NCBI RefSeq assembly: GCF_008801715.1
Contig: NZ_VZPG01000006.1
Coordinates: 1 to 64,000 of the forward strand
DNA: 64,000 nucleotides
Direction: 5' to 3'
From: Pseudochrobactrum saccharolyticum
GTDB lineage: Bacteria; Pseudomonadota; Alphaproteobacteria; Rhizobiales; Rhizobiaceae
Notes under the pieces: generated by a model
Databases searched by the model: none
What the model saw: only the letters and a program-made list of their open reading frames with translations
Told to the model about the DNA's origin: nothing
In this document: positions 54,850 to 63,645 of the stretch, piece by piece
Position numbering within the stretch: position 1 is the stretch's first letter
Layout: each line of letters starts with the position of its first letter
Made by a program: the position numbers and the translations under genes

Positions 54850-56316
54850 TCAGTTGGCTGCCGGTGCTGTGTTGCCCCAGCTTTTCAGCACTTCATCAAA
54901 GACCTTATCACCCGGCACACCTTTTTCGATGCTGATCAGCGCACGGCGACCATTACGATAGGTGATCGGAATATCAATCCATTGCTGACGGCGCATCAGC
55001 GAAAGGTTCATATCAACAGCCGTACGGGCATCATTCAGCGCCACAAGGAAGAAGTTATCCGCGATTTTCATCGGAATAGCTGCCAGCGGATTACCTGCCG
55101 CCTGTTCGGAATCCTTGAAGGTCACGCGCTGCACATTCTCAATCACGCCGCCGTCGAAATCATCCGGCACTGTATAGATCATCTCGATCAGATGACTTGC
55201 AGGAATTGACTGATCCGCATTGCGGCGCAAGGTCATGCGCAGATTGATCTTTCTGTCCGGATAGCTGACATCGGCACGGATTGCCGGTTCATCCGGCACA
55301 CCTTCGCCCGGTGAATCCTGCACCACTGACCAGACAACATTACCCTTGATTGCAGCCGATGTTTCACCGCCGCGCTGTTCTTCATAGAAGAAAGCCGGCT
55401 GTCCGACCGGAATAGTCTGCGCCTGTGTATTCGTGTTAGCCGCAGGCTGACCATTGGTCGCCGGAGCAGTCCCTGTCACCGGTGCATTGGAGGTTCCCTC
55501 ACCGACTGTCGGCTTATCACCAGAAGTCCCTGCATCCACTTCACTGCCATCCGGCAGCAAACGCTGGGTCAGTTTCTGCTCACCTTCAGGCTTGGTCTGT
55601 GCCGGTGTTGTGTTGCTATCAGCATTACCGCCACTGTCATTATTCGTTGCAGGTGGTGTTGTTTCCGGCGGTGTTGTTGTTCCGGTGTCCGGTTCATCAC
55701 CGCTATCTTCGCCTGCATCTGTGCCCTCACCGCTATCCGTTGAACCGGCTGTGAGCGAAGAAACATAATCCTTAATCTGATCCTGATAGGTCCAGCCTGC
55801 ATAACCGGCACCGCCAAGCAGCAGAACTGCAATCAGTCCGGCAATCAGCCTTTTGGAGCTGCGGCTGCGCGGTTCTTCATCATAATCATTATAAGAGGAG
55901 CGTTCTGCAAAACCGGATGTGTCATCACGGTCATTCTGCCAGTCATCCTGCGTATTGCCATGCAATGTGCTGTCATGCGGATCATCCGGCAAGACAGAAG
56001 GTTCCGTATTTTGCTCATCAGCAACACCGGCTTCCTGAACCGCCTTCAGAAAATCTTCCAGCGGATCCGTCGCCTGCTCCGGCTGTGCAGCTTCTTCAGC
56101 AGCGCGCTCGGCAGCACGGTAATCGGTTTCAACTTCCTCAATCGCCGCTTCGAGCATCTGGCGCTGACGCTGGGCAACCGCGTCCGGCGCATTTGCAGCC
56201 GTCAGCTTCTGCTCGATCGTGGAGCGGGCCTTCGCATAGACACGCTGACGAAGCGCCTGATCAGGATTTTCCTGAGCATCAATTGTCTTTTTCAGTACCG
56301 CTGCAAAATCTGCCAT
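54850..56316 (-). CDS. Conserved membrane protein of 488 residues, unknown function
   Basis: The N-terminal part (about 1-75) is an alpha-helical Ala/Gln/Glu-rich domain of the form KKTIDAQENPDQALRQRVYA. A disordered acidic stretch leads to one membrane helix near residues 160-180 (LIAGLIAVLLLGGAGYAGW). The outer part has a long Thr/Pro/Asp/Gly-rich spacer (GSTDSGEGTDAGED and TTPPETTPP) and a compact C-terminal domain of about 170 residues (VGQPAFFYEEQRGGE, NVVWSVVQDSP, DNFFLVALND). I do not recognise the outer domain. It stands alone between rpoH and purA. Confidence 0.85.
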   Translation of the reverse strand: MADFAAVLKKTIDAQENPDQALRQRVYAKARSTIEQKLTAANAPDAVAQRQRQMLEAAIEEVETDYRAAERAAEEAAQPEQATDPLEDFLKAVQEAGVADEQNTEPSVLPDDPHDSTLHGNTQDDWQNDRDDTSGFAERSSYNDYDEEPRSRSSKRLIAGLIAVLLLGGAGYAGWTYQDQIKDYVSSLTAGSTDSGEGTDAGEDSGDEPDTGTTTPPETTPPATNNDSGGNADSNTTPAQTKPEGEQKLTQRLLPDGSEVDAGTSGDKPTVGEGTSNAPVTGTAPATNGQPAANTNTQAQTIPVGQPAFFYEEQRGGETSAAIKGNVVWSVVQDSPGEGVPDEPAIRADVSYPDRKINLRMTLRRNADQSIPASHLIEMIYTVPDDFDGGVIENVQRVTFKDSEQAAGNPLAAIPMKIADNFFLVALNDARTAVDMNLSLMRRQQWIDIPITYRNGRRALISIEKGVPGDKVFDEVLKSWGNTAPAAN

Positions 56317-56584
56317 ACTCTTCCAAATCCGTTACTGGCGACTGAATCTGCCTCTCCAAGCGCTTTTGCACAGCGCCATATCAGCCTATTCATGAGAAAA
56401 TCAGATGAAATCTGAATGTTTTATTAAACATAAGTCTTAACGAATGCAAAGTTTACTGTGTAATTCAACACCTTACAGACGAACATAAACGATAAAATAC
56501 CGTTAAAAAGTCCCCCATCACCCTGAAATCGTCCCCTGATCAACATGGAGCACTCCGCTTGCGCAATCAAGGGGCATAAAAAGC
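56317..56584. other. Intergenic region upstream of the 488-residue protein gene
   Basis: It holds the minus-strand promoter of the 488-residue protein gene; no specific motif was recognised. The purA terminator begins at its right end. Confidence 0.4.
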
Positions 56585-56616
56585 AAAAAAGGCGGGATCA
56601 AAATCCCGCCTTTTTC
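56585..56616. terminator. Intrinsic terminator of purA
   Basis: A perfect 13-bp stem AAAAAGGCGGGAT/ATCCCGCCTTTTT with a 4-base loop has A and T runs on both sides. It ends purA, transcribed leftward. Confidence 0.93.
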
Positions 56617-56638
56617 AAATCACATAATTTCAGAAATT

Positions 56639-57928
56639 TTAGTCCTGAAACGGATCTGTTACCAGAATTGTATCGTCACGCTCAGGGCTGGTCGAGAGCA
56701 TGGAAACCGGCGTACCGATCAGCTCTTCAATATAGCGAACATATTTCACAGCCTGTGCTGGCAGCTCATTCCATGAACGGGCACCGGCAGTTGTATCTTT
56801 CCAGCCTTCCAGCGTTTCGTAGATCGGCTTGACGCGTGCCTGTGCATCCATAGAGGCTGGCAGATAATCAATGCGTTTGCCGTCCAGCTCGTAAGCCACG
56901 CAAACCTTGATTTCATCCAGACCGTCAAGAACGTCCAGCTTGGTCAGTGCAATACCGGTAATACCGGAGGTGCGCACAGTCTGCTTAACCAGAACCGCAT
57001 CAAACCAGCCGCAACGGCGGGAGCGACCGGTGTTAACGCCAACTTCACGACCAACGGTCGAGAGATGTTCACCGATTGCATCATCCAGTTCGCACGGGAA
57101 CGGACCTTCACCAACGCGGGTGGTGTAAGCCTTGGTAATACCGAGCACATAACCGATTGCTGTCGGGCCAAGACCCGAACCGGCCGCTGCCTGACCGGCA
57201 ACAGTATTGGACGAAGTTACAAACGGATAGGTACCGTGGTCGTTATCGAGCAGCGCACCCTGCGCACCTTCAAACAGAATACGGGCACCGGCTTTGCGCT
57301 TGTCGTCCAGAATCTTCCAGACCTGATCCACATAAGGCAGGATCTTGTCAGCAACTTCTGTCAGTTCATTATGGATGCTGTCGACGGAAATTTCGGCAAG
57401 TCCCATACCGCGACGCAGCGCATTGTGGTGGGTCAGCAGGCGTTCAATTTTCGGACGCAGGCTTTCAGGCTCAGCCAGATCGATCACACGGATGGCACGA
57501 CGGCCAACCTTATCTTCGTATGCAGGGCCGATACCGCGCTTGGTAGTACCGATTTTCAGACCGGCAGAACCGTCTTCACGGATCGCGTCCAGCTCACGGT
57601 GCAGAGACAGGATCAGAGGAGCATTTTCAGCAATGCGCAGAACTTCAGGGGTTACTTCAACACCCTGCGCGCGCAGCTTTTCAACTTCTGTCACGAAATG
57701 ATGCGGGTCGACGACAACGCCGTTACCAATAACGGAAAGTTTGCCGCGTACGAGGCCGGAAGGAAGCAGTGCCAGCTTGTAGCTTACACCGTCAATCACC
57801 AGAGTATGACCGGCATTGTGGCCGCCCTGATAACGCACGATTACATCAGCGCGTTCCGACAACCAGTCAACGATCTTACCTTTACCTTCGTCGCCCCATT
57901 GCGAGCCGACGACGATCACATTAGCCAT
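56639..57928 (-). CDS. purA: Adenylosuccinate synthetase
   Basis: PurA joins aspartate to IMP with GTP, the first step from IMP to AMP. The 429-residue protein has the family length. Its N terminus carries the GTP loop in [18 protein letters not shown] with the catalytic Asp, and the later [42 protein letters not shown] and [16 protein letters not shown] blocks are intact. The ATG at 57928 matches other members. The acetyltransferase, serA and serC genes lie upstream on the same strand. Confidence 0.98.
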   Translation of the reverse strand: MANVIVVGSQWGDEGKGKIVDWLSERADVIVRYQGGHNAGHTLVIDGVSYKLALLPSGLVRGKLSVIGNGVVVDPHHFVTEVEKLRAQGVEVTPEVLRIAENAPLILSLHRELDAIREDGSAGLKIGTTKRGIGPAYEDKVGRRAIRVIDLAEPESLRPKIERLLTHHNALRRGMGLAEISVDSIHNELTEVADKILPYVDQVWKILDDKRKAGARILFEGAQGALLDNDHGTYPFVTSSNTVAGQAAAGSGLGPTAIGYVLGITKAYTTRVGEGPFPCELDDAIGEHLSTVGREVGVNTGRSRRCGWFDAVLVKQTVRTSGITGIALTKLDVLDGLDEIKVCVAYELDGKRIDYLPASMDAQARVKPIYETLEGWKDTTAGARSWNELPAQAVKYVRYIEELIGTPVSMLSTSPERDDTILVTDPFQD

Positions 57929-58133
57929 GAAGAAAACTCCTCAGTACAGAATGTACAGCTTGTTTGGAATTTGAATCGAGCCTGTGACACATGCCGCTTT
58001 AGGCCCGCTCTTTCTAAAACGCGTGCTTATGCAAGCCCGGATTTTTTACAGAACGTGAGCTTCTATACAGCGTCACAACAAAAAGTGCGACTCCCGATTG
58101 CCGGAAATCGTACCTCTTCCTGCAAAAACTGGC

Positions 58134-58655
58134 TTATTTTGCCAGATTGCGCATCATGAAACGGGCATCTTCAGAGTAACTGAGCAGTTTTTTCTGCAAA
58201 TGCGGCACATCCTGCACGGAGAATCCCTGTTTTTCCCAATAGGGCTGCGATCCGTTCACGGCCACCAGCGACAGTGAGTCGAAACCATGCGCTTCGGCCG
58301 TTTCCACGAGCAGTGTCACCAGCTTGCGTGCGGCACCGAATGCACGTGCCTGCGGCAGCAATGCCACATCATGCATATAGAAACTGTCTGCGCCTTCCGG
58401 CACCTGATGTAAAAGCGTGTTCAGCGCCGGTGCGGAAAAACGCATCCACGGATGGCTGAAACTATAACCGAGCAATTGTTTGTCGCCCTGCAACACAAAA
58501 GCACCGGCAGCAAAGACACTCAGCCGGTCAGCAAAAATCGCCGGATCCTCAGGAAAATCCGGATGCACTATGCAGCTCATATCATGCACTTCCGACAAGT
58601 CGGATGGCTGCATCAGCCGCCAGGCAGCAGTCAGCGGCGCTTTATTCTCAGACAT
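58134..58655 (-). CDS. GNAT family N-acetyltransferase
   Basis: This 173-residue protein has a single GNAT domain. The acetyl-CoA loop is seen as ALLPQARAFGAARKLVTLLV and the C-terminal motif as LSLVAVNGSQPYWEKQGFSV, and the N terminus runs LMQPSDLSEVHDMSCIVHPDFPED in parts. AAAGG lies eight bases before the ATG at 58655, so that start was chosen over the ATG at 58661. It lies between serA and purA on the same strand; the substrate is unknown. Confidence 0.87.
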   Translation of the reverse strand: MSENKAPLTAAWRLMQPSDLSEVHDMSCIVHPDFPEDPAIFADRLSVFAAGAFVLQGDKQLLGYSFSHPWMRFSAPALNTLLHQVPEGADSFYMHDVALLPQARAFGAARKLVTLLVETAEAHGFDSLSLVAVNGSQPYWEKQGFSVQDVPHLQKKLLSYSEDARFMMRNLAK

Positions 58656-58707
58656 AATCATTGCCTTTATTCATATGACGGAATGACTCGTCAATTTCCC
58701 GTCAGTT

Positions 58708-58752
58708 GATAAAGCACATCCCGAAAAGCACAAAACGCTTTCCGGGATGCCT
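58708..58752 (-). terminator. Terminator-like hairpin after serA
   Basis: On the minus strand GCATCCCGGAAAGC pairs imperfectly with GCTTTTCGGGATGTGC around a short loop, followed by TTTAT. Its core resembles half of the RIME-like repeats of the window, so it may derive from one. Confidence 0.6.
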
Positions 58753-58785
58753 ATTCATTTTAGATATTCAGGCTTAATGCCTTAA

Positions 58786-60387
58786 TCAATCCGCAGCAAT
58801 ATCAAAGACCAGCGGACGTGCCTGCACAATGGCTTCATTGGCACGCAACACATCAAGAACCGCATCCGGAATACGCTCATCCAGATAGAGAAGCGCAATC
58901 GCATCGCCGCCCATGCGCTCACGACCAAGCGAGAAATTTGCAATATTCACGCCGTGATTACCGCAAACTGTACCCAGCCAGCCGATCATGCCCGGCGTGT
59001 CATTATTGGTCGTATAAAGCATGTGCTGACCAACTTCCGCATCCAGATTAATACCCTTAATCTGGATGAAGCGCGGCTTACCATCGGAGAAGCAGGTGCC
59101 GGCAATCGAACGGGTGCGGGTTGTCGTGCGCACAGTGATCTTGATGTAACCGTCGAACACACCGGATTTATCGCGCTTCACTTCTGATACGATAATACCG
59201 CGTTCTTTCACCATTACCGGTGCCGATACCATATTCACATCAGAAACCTGCGGACGGATCAGACCGGCCAGCGCAGCACTCATCAGCGCACGGGTATTCA
59301 TGGCCGCGGTGGAACCGTCAAACAGGATTTCCACTTCCTGAATAGGTTCATCCGTCACCTGACCGATAAAGGCACCCAGAACTTCAGCCAGTTTTACAAA
59401 CGGCTTCAGGCGCGGTGCTTCTTCCGCAGTGATCGACGGCATGTTGATCGCATTGGTCACAGCACCTTTGATCAGATAGTCAGCCATCTGCTCGGCAACC
59501 TGCAACGCCACATTTTCCTGCGCTTCCGAGGTCGAAGCACCAAGATGCGGGGTGCAAACCACATTCGGCAAATTAAACAATTCGGATTCTGTTGCCGGTT
59601 CAACTTCAAATACGTCAATACCGGCACCGGCGACTTTGCCCGATTTCAGGGCTGCAACCAGATCAGCTTCAACAATCAGACCACCACGGGCACAATTGAT
59701 GATGCGCACGCCGTCTTTCATCTTGGCGATGTTTTCAGCATTGATGATATTGCGGGTCTTATCAGTCATCGGCGTATGCAGGCTGATGAAATCAGCGCGT
59801 GCCAGCAGATCGTCCAGTTCGACCTTCTCAACGCCCAGCTCTTCCGCACGACCTTCGGAGAGGAACGGATCGAAAGCCACCACATGCATTTTGAGGCCAA
59901 TGGCACGGGTCGCAACAATCGAACCGATATTACCGCAACCGATGACAGCGAGCGTCTTGCCGGTAATTTCCACACCCATGAAGCGGTTCTTTTCCCACTT
60001 ACCGGCGCGGGTTGACTGGTCAGCTTCCGGCAATTGGCGGGCAACAGCAAACATCAGCGCAATCGCATGTTCCGCAGTGGTGATCGAATTACCAAAAGGC
60101 GTATTCATCACGATGATACCGCGGCGTGAGGCAGCAGGAATATCCACATTATCCACACCAATACCGGCGCGGCCAACCACTTTTAGATTCTTTGCTGCTG
60201 CAATCAGCTTATCGGTCACTTTGGTAGCGGAACGGATCGCCAGACCATCATATTGGCCGATAACTTCGAGCAGTTTTTCTTTGTCTTTTCCGAGATCCGG
60301 CAAATAATCCACTTCAACGCCGCGATCTTTGAAGATCTGCACTGCGGTTGGCGACAATTTATCCGAAACGAGAACGCGAGGTGCCAT
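58786..60387 (-). CDS. serA: D-3-phosphoglycerate dehydrogenase
   Basis: SerA oxidises 3-phosphoglycerate with NAD to start serine synthesis. The 533-residue protein is the long form: catalytic and NAD-binding domains (GIGVDNVDIPAASRRGI, the dinucleotide loop VIGCGNIGSIVATRA, INCARGGLIVEADLVAA), then an intervening domain and a C-terminal ACT domain (NNDTPGMIGWLGTVCG) for serine control. GGAGG lies close before the ATG at 60387; the longer frame is not conserved. It lies downstream of serC with a palindromic repeat between. Confidence 0.97.
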   Translation of the reverse strand: MAPRVLVSDKLSPTAVQIFKDRGVEVDYLPDLGKDKEKLLEVIGQYDGLAIRSATKVTDKLIAAAKNLKVVGRAGIGVDNVDIPAASRRGIIVMNTPFGNSITTAEHAIALMFAVARQLPEADQSTRAGKWEKNRFMGVEITGKTLAVIGCGNIGSIVATRAIGLKMHVVAFDPFLSEGRAEELGVEKVELDDLLARADFISLHTPMTDKTRNIINAENIAKMKDGVRIINCARGGLIVEADLVAALKSGKVAGAGIDVFEVEPATESELFNLPNVVCTPHLGASTSEAQENVALQVAEQMADYLIKGAVTNAINMPSITAEEAPRLKPFVKLAEVLGAFIGQVTDEPIQEVEILFDGSTAAMNTRALMSAALAGLIRPQVSDVNMVSAPVMVKERGIIVSEVKRDKSGVFDGYIKITVRTTTRTRSIAGTCFSDGKPRFIQIKGINLDAEVGQHMLYTTNNDTPGMIGWLGTVCGNHGVNIANFSLGRERMGGDAIALLYLDERIPDAVLDVLRANEAIVQARPLVFDIAAD

Positions 60388-60469
60388 AACGGCCTCCGTA
60401 ATTGTGTGATAGCAGAAAATAAGGGTGGTGTGCCGCAACCGTCCCAACACAGTTGCAGCGGGTACTCAG

Positions 60470-60566
60470 CATGACCCCGAAAAGTGGAAACCGGTTTTCG
60501 GATAAGATCATGCATAATCAAAAGATTAGAGCGGGATAACTATTCAGCTAAAGACATCACGCTCTA
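60470..60566. repeat. RIME-like palindromic intergenic repeat, copy 3
   Basis: It contains the hairpin GCATGACCCCGAAAA/TTTTCGGATAAGATCATGC with loop ACCGG-type bases, followed by AAAAGATTAGAGCGGG, and ends in GCTCTA. It occupies the gap between serC and serA. Confidence 0.75.
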
Positions 60567-60601
60567 ACAATGCTCATAGCCTTGCGGCCGTATGAATGAT
60601 C

Positions 60602-61768
60602 TTAGGAAAGCTGCGCTTTTTGCGTCTGGAAAGCCCAGTCAAGCCATGGCAGCAATGCCTGCAGGTCTGATGTTTCAACCGTTGCACCGGTCCAGATACG
60701 CAGCCCCGACGGTGCATCACGATAGGCACCGATATCAAAGGCAACGCCTTCTTTTTCCAGCAGAGCCACAATCGCTTTGGCAAAAGCAGCCTGAGCATCT
60801 GCCGGCAAAGCTGCAACCTGTGCATCTTTAATCGACAGGCAAACAGAGGTATTGGAGCGCGTTTCCGGCACAACAGCCAGATTGGCAAGCCAGTCGCTCT
60901 TTTCAACAAAATCATTGAGCACGGCAAAATTCTTATTCGCACGCGCCATCAGACCCTGAAGACCACCGATCGACTGCGCCCATTGCAGCGCGTCCAGATA
61001 ATCTTCAACGCAGAGCATCGAAGGTGTGTTGATGGTTTCGCCGGTGAAGATACCTTCAATCAGCTTGCCGCCTTTGGTCATGCGGAAGATTTTCGGCAGC
61101 GGCCATTGAGGCTTATAGCTTTCAAGACGCTCTACTGCGCGCGGGGAAAGGATCAGCATACCATGCGCGCCCTCACCGCCGAGCACTTTCTGCCATGAGA
61201 AAGTAACGACATCGAGTTTGCTGTAATCCATATCCTGCGCAAAAGCAGAAGAAGTAGCATCACAAATGGTCAGACCTTTGCGATCTGCCGGAATGAAATC
61301 TGCATTCGGCACACGAACGCCGGAAGTCGTACCGTTCCATGTGAAAACCACATCACGGTCGAAATCCACTTTAGCGAAATCAACGATTTCACCATAAGGC
61401 GCATCAAATGTGCGGACATCTTTGAGTTGAAGCTGTTTTACAACATCGGTGACCCAACCGGCACCGAAGCTTTCCCACGCGACCATATCAACGCCGCGCT
61501 CACCAAGCAGTGACCACAAAGCCATTTCCATCGCACCGGTATCCGATGCCGGTACAATGCCGATGCGGTAATCTGCTGGAATTGCAAGAATTTCACGGGT
61601 CAGGTCAATCGCTGCTTTGAGCTTTGTCTTGCCAAGTTTAGCGCGGTGCGACCGGCCGAGCGGTGCATCTGTGAGCGCTTCCAATGTCCAGCCTGGACGC
61701 TTGGTGCAAGGACCTGAAGAAAATTGTGCATTAGCCGGACGGATGTCTGGCTTTGGAAAAGTCGTCAT
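60602..61768 (-). CDS. serC: Phosphoserine aminotransferase
   Basis: SerC transaminates 3-phosphohydroxypyruvate to phosphoserine with glutamate and pyridoxal phosphate, the second step of serine synthesis. The 388-residue protein starts [20 protein letters not shown] and carries the PLP lysine in [20 protein letters not shown]. The length and sequence type are those of the alphaproteobacterial SerC branch. The ATG at 61768 has GAAAGGG upstream, inside the structured leader. It is followed by serA and faces a marR gene. Confidence 0.96.
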   Translation of the reverse strand: MTTFPKPDIRPANAQFSSGPCTKRPGWTLEALTDAPLGRSHRAKLGKTKLKAAIDLTREILAIPADYRIGIVPASDTGAMEMALWSLLGERGVDMVAWESFGAGWVTDVVKQLQLKDVRTFDAPYGEIVDFAKVDFDRDVVFTWNGTTSGVRVPNADFIPADRKGLTICDATSSAFAQDMDYSKLDVVTFSWQKVLGGEGAHGMLILSPRAVERLESYKPQWPLPKIFRMTKGGKLIEGIFTGETINTPSMLCVEDYLDALQWAQSIGGLQGLMARANKNFAVLNDFVEKSDWLANLAVVPETRSNTSVCLSIKDAQVAALPADAQAAFAKAIVALLEKEGVAFDIGAYRDAPSGLRIWTGATVETSDLQALLPWLDWAFQTQKAQLS

Positions 61769-61775
61769 TTTGTAT

Positions 61776-61813
61776 CTACCCTTTCAGATAGCACGCTTCC
61801 CGTTGGGGAGAAG
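61776..61813 (-). ncRNA. serC leader RNA motif
   Basis: Directly before serC the minus strand forms two hairpins. The first is CTTCTCCC/GGGAAG with loop CAAC; the second is CTATC/GGTAG with a loop containing the ribosome-site purines GAAAG. The arrangement, next to serC in an alphaproteobacterium, matches the serC RNA motif known from comparative genomics. It likely controls translation; no ligand is established. Confidence 0.75.
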
Positions 61814-61958
61814 TGGCCCACTGACGAAGCTATATAAAAGCCGCATCCTGCGCAAGTGGCTCAGAAACAAAACCGCCACTGAATTTATCATCTGCGACAA
61901 AATTACATCATTCGCATTAACTTGACATGTAATTAGGCACCATACTATATGTAGCCGT

Positions 61959-62471
61959 ATGGATATTCTAGAAATGAAACATCACGCCCTTTTGGGTGCG
62001 GAAACACCGGAAAACAGCCATTATCAGAATATGCGCCTGTGTTTTGAGCTGCTCAGTACTGCCAAAATGATTGATCTGAGCTGCGCACAACGCCTCGCCC
62101 CTTATCAGCTCTCCGAGAGCCGTTTTGTGATTCTGTTTTTGTTGCAGCAAGAGTCGGAAGGTCTGGCGCCCCATCTTTTGGCAGAGCGTGCCGGAATCAC
62201 CCGCGCCACTTTAACCGGCCTGCTCGACGGGCTGGAACACGATGGTTTTCTCATTCGCAATCACAGCCAGACAGACCGCCGCTCTATTATCGTGACACTG
62301 ACGGACAAGGGAAAACAGACCGCAACATCGCTGGTGAGCGATCATTCACAATGGATTGCCTCTCTGATGGCTCCGCTGAATGAACAAGAGAAACAAATGC
62401 TCAGTACCTTACTGGGTAAAATCTGGACAGCGGCACAGGAGCCGGCAGACCATGACCAAAGCACCCGTTAA
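61959..62471 (+). CDS. MarR family transcriptional regulator
   Basis: This 170-residue dimeric DNA-binding protein has the MarR winged-helix core (about 55-125): LSESRFVILFLLQQESEG, LAERAGITRATLTGLLDGLE and SQTDRRSIIVTLTDKG, the last covering the conserved DxRxx wing. The frame starts at ATG 61959 or at ATG 61974; no good ribosome site decides. The downstream alkylation-repair gene starts 20 bases before its stop, so both form one unit it may regulate. It faces serC. Confidence 0.9.
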   Translation: MDILEMKHHALLGAETPENSHYQNMRLCFELLSTAKMIDLSCAQRLAPYQLSESRFVILFLLQQESEGLAPHLLAERAGITRATLTGLLDGLEHDGFLIRNHSQTDRRSIIVTLTDKGKQTATSLVSDHSQWIASLMAPLNEQEKQMLSTLLGKIWTAAQEPADHDQSTR

Positions 62472-63222
62472 ATCTGTCCGCCGCATGAGCGACATCACAC
62501 CGGAACGGCTGGCCGAGCTGAATAGCGGCACAGCAGAAACCACCGTACTGACGGAATGCCTTGCCATTGATTTTGCACTGCTGATGCAGACTGTTTTTCC
62601 GGAAGTACCCGCAGAGCTGCATCAGCAGTTAAGCGGCACTTCGGCTGGTATCACCGCCCGTATGGCACTGGCAGCACAATTACTGCACAGCCACGATATA
62701 ATCAGTCTGCGTGACCTGAATACATATCAATCAGATACAATTCGCGGCTGGGCCTGTTATTTCATCGCCCAGCAACAGCAGCTTTCCCTGCAAGAAAAAC
62801 TGGAACTGATCCGCCCGCTTGCCGATGATCATCATTTTGGCGTGCGGGAATGGGCATGGCTGGCACTGCGCAATGATCTGATCGCGCAACCGGAACTGAG
62901 TTTCAGCCTGTTGCAGCCTTGGACGAATGATCCGTCCTATAAAATCCGGCGTTATGCCTGCGAGGCTGTCCGTCCACGTGGCGTATGGTGCGCCCATTTC
63001 AACCTGCTGAAAACCCAGCCGGAACTGGCACTCCCTATCCTTGAAGCACTGCGCAGTGATCCGGAAATTTATGTGCAGGATTCTGTCGCCAACTGGCTCA
63101 ATGATGCCTCCAAAACCACACCGGACTGGGTACGCGCCCTTTGCGACCGTTGGCTTCAGGAAAGCGCATCACCTTCTACCGCCCGCATCTGCAAACGCGC
63201 TTTGCGGACACTCAACAAATAA
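62452..63222 (+). CDS. DNA alkylation repair protein (AlkC/AlkD-like HEAT-repeat protein)
   Basis: This 256-residue helical protein resembles the AlkC/AlkD DNA glycosylase superfamily, which removes alkylated bases with HEAT-like repeats. Repeats are visible as VREWAWLALRNDL, IRRYACEAVRPRG and VQDSVANWLNDASK. The ATG at 62452 has GGAG nine bases upstream and lies inside the end of the marR gene, showing coupling. It is somewhat closer to the AlkC type. No O6-methyl transferase or ada gene is near; activity is inferred from the repeat pattern. Confidence 0.8.
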   Translation: MTKAPVKSVRRMSDITPERLAELNSGTAETTVLTECLAIDFALLMQTVFPEVPAELHQQLSGTSAGITARMALAAQLLHSHDIISLRDLNTYQSDTIRGWACYFIAQQQQLSLQEKLELIRPLADDHHFGVREWAWLALRNDLIAQPELSFSLLQPWTNDPSYKIRRYACEAVRPRGVWCAHFNLLKTQPELALPILEALRSDPEIYVQDSVANWLNDASKTTPDWVRALCDRWLQESASPSTARICKRALRTLNK

Positions 63223-63245
63223 TCCTCCCCGTAAATGAGACTGAT

Positions 63246-63584
63246 ATGACCCATTATCTTGCAGAATTATACAGCCCTAAAGCGGCATGGCTTACCCTGT
63301 CACCCGAGCAACGTCAGGCGTTTTTCGCCACAATAGGGTCAGGCATGGGCGGCCTGTCTGAACTTGGCATTGAACCGCTGGCCTTCGGTCAAACCGATTC
63401 GTCTCAACTCCATCCGGCACAGCAGCAGTTTTTCGCCATCTGGAAATTCAGTGACAAAGCAGCCGTTACAGCTTTGCTGGAAGCGATTGCGGCTACCGGT
63501 TGGCATGATTATTTCGACACGATCAATGCCGCAGGTGAAGCAACAGATATGAACACACATCTGGCACAGCTCGCCGCCTGCTAA
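63246..63584 (+). CDS. Conserved protein of 112 residues, unknown function
   Basis: The product begins MTHYLAELYSPKAAWLTLSP and shows a pattern of alternating strands and helices (AFFATIGSGMGGLSELGIE, HPAQQQFFAIWKFSDKAAV, LEAIAATGWHDYF), as in small dimeric alpha-beta barrel proteins; it may belong to DUF6616, but I am not sure. The start is 23 bases after the alkylation-repair gene, so the three genes form one operon. It ends at a strong terminator. Confidence 0.75.
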   Translation: MTHYLAELYSPKAAWLTLSPEQRQAFFATIGSGMGGLSELGIEPLAFGQTDSSQLHPAQQQFFAIWKFSDKAAVTALLEAIAATGWHDYFDTINAAGEATDMNTHLAQLAAC

Positions 63585-63587
63585 ACA

Positions 63588-63624
63588 AAAAATGCCGCGT
63601 TTATGGAAACGCGGCATTTCAATA
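63588..63624. terminator. Bidirectional intrinsic terminator
   Basis: A perfect 13-bp stem AAATGCCGCGTTT/AAACGCGGCATTT closes a 4-base loop. The T run is longer on the minus strand (TTTTTGTTTAG), so it ends the outer-membrane protein gene and, less strongly, the marR operon. Confidence 0.88.
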
Positions 63625-63645
63625 ATAGCAGAGATTTTAACCTGC

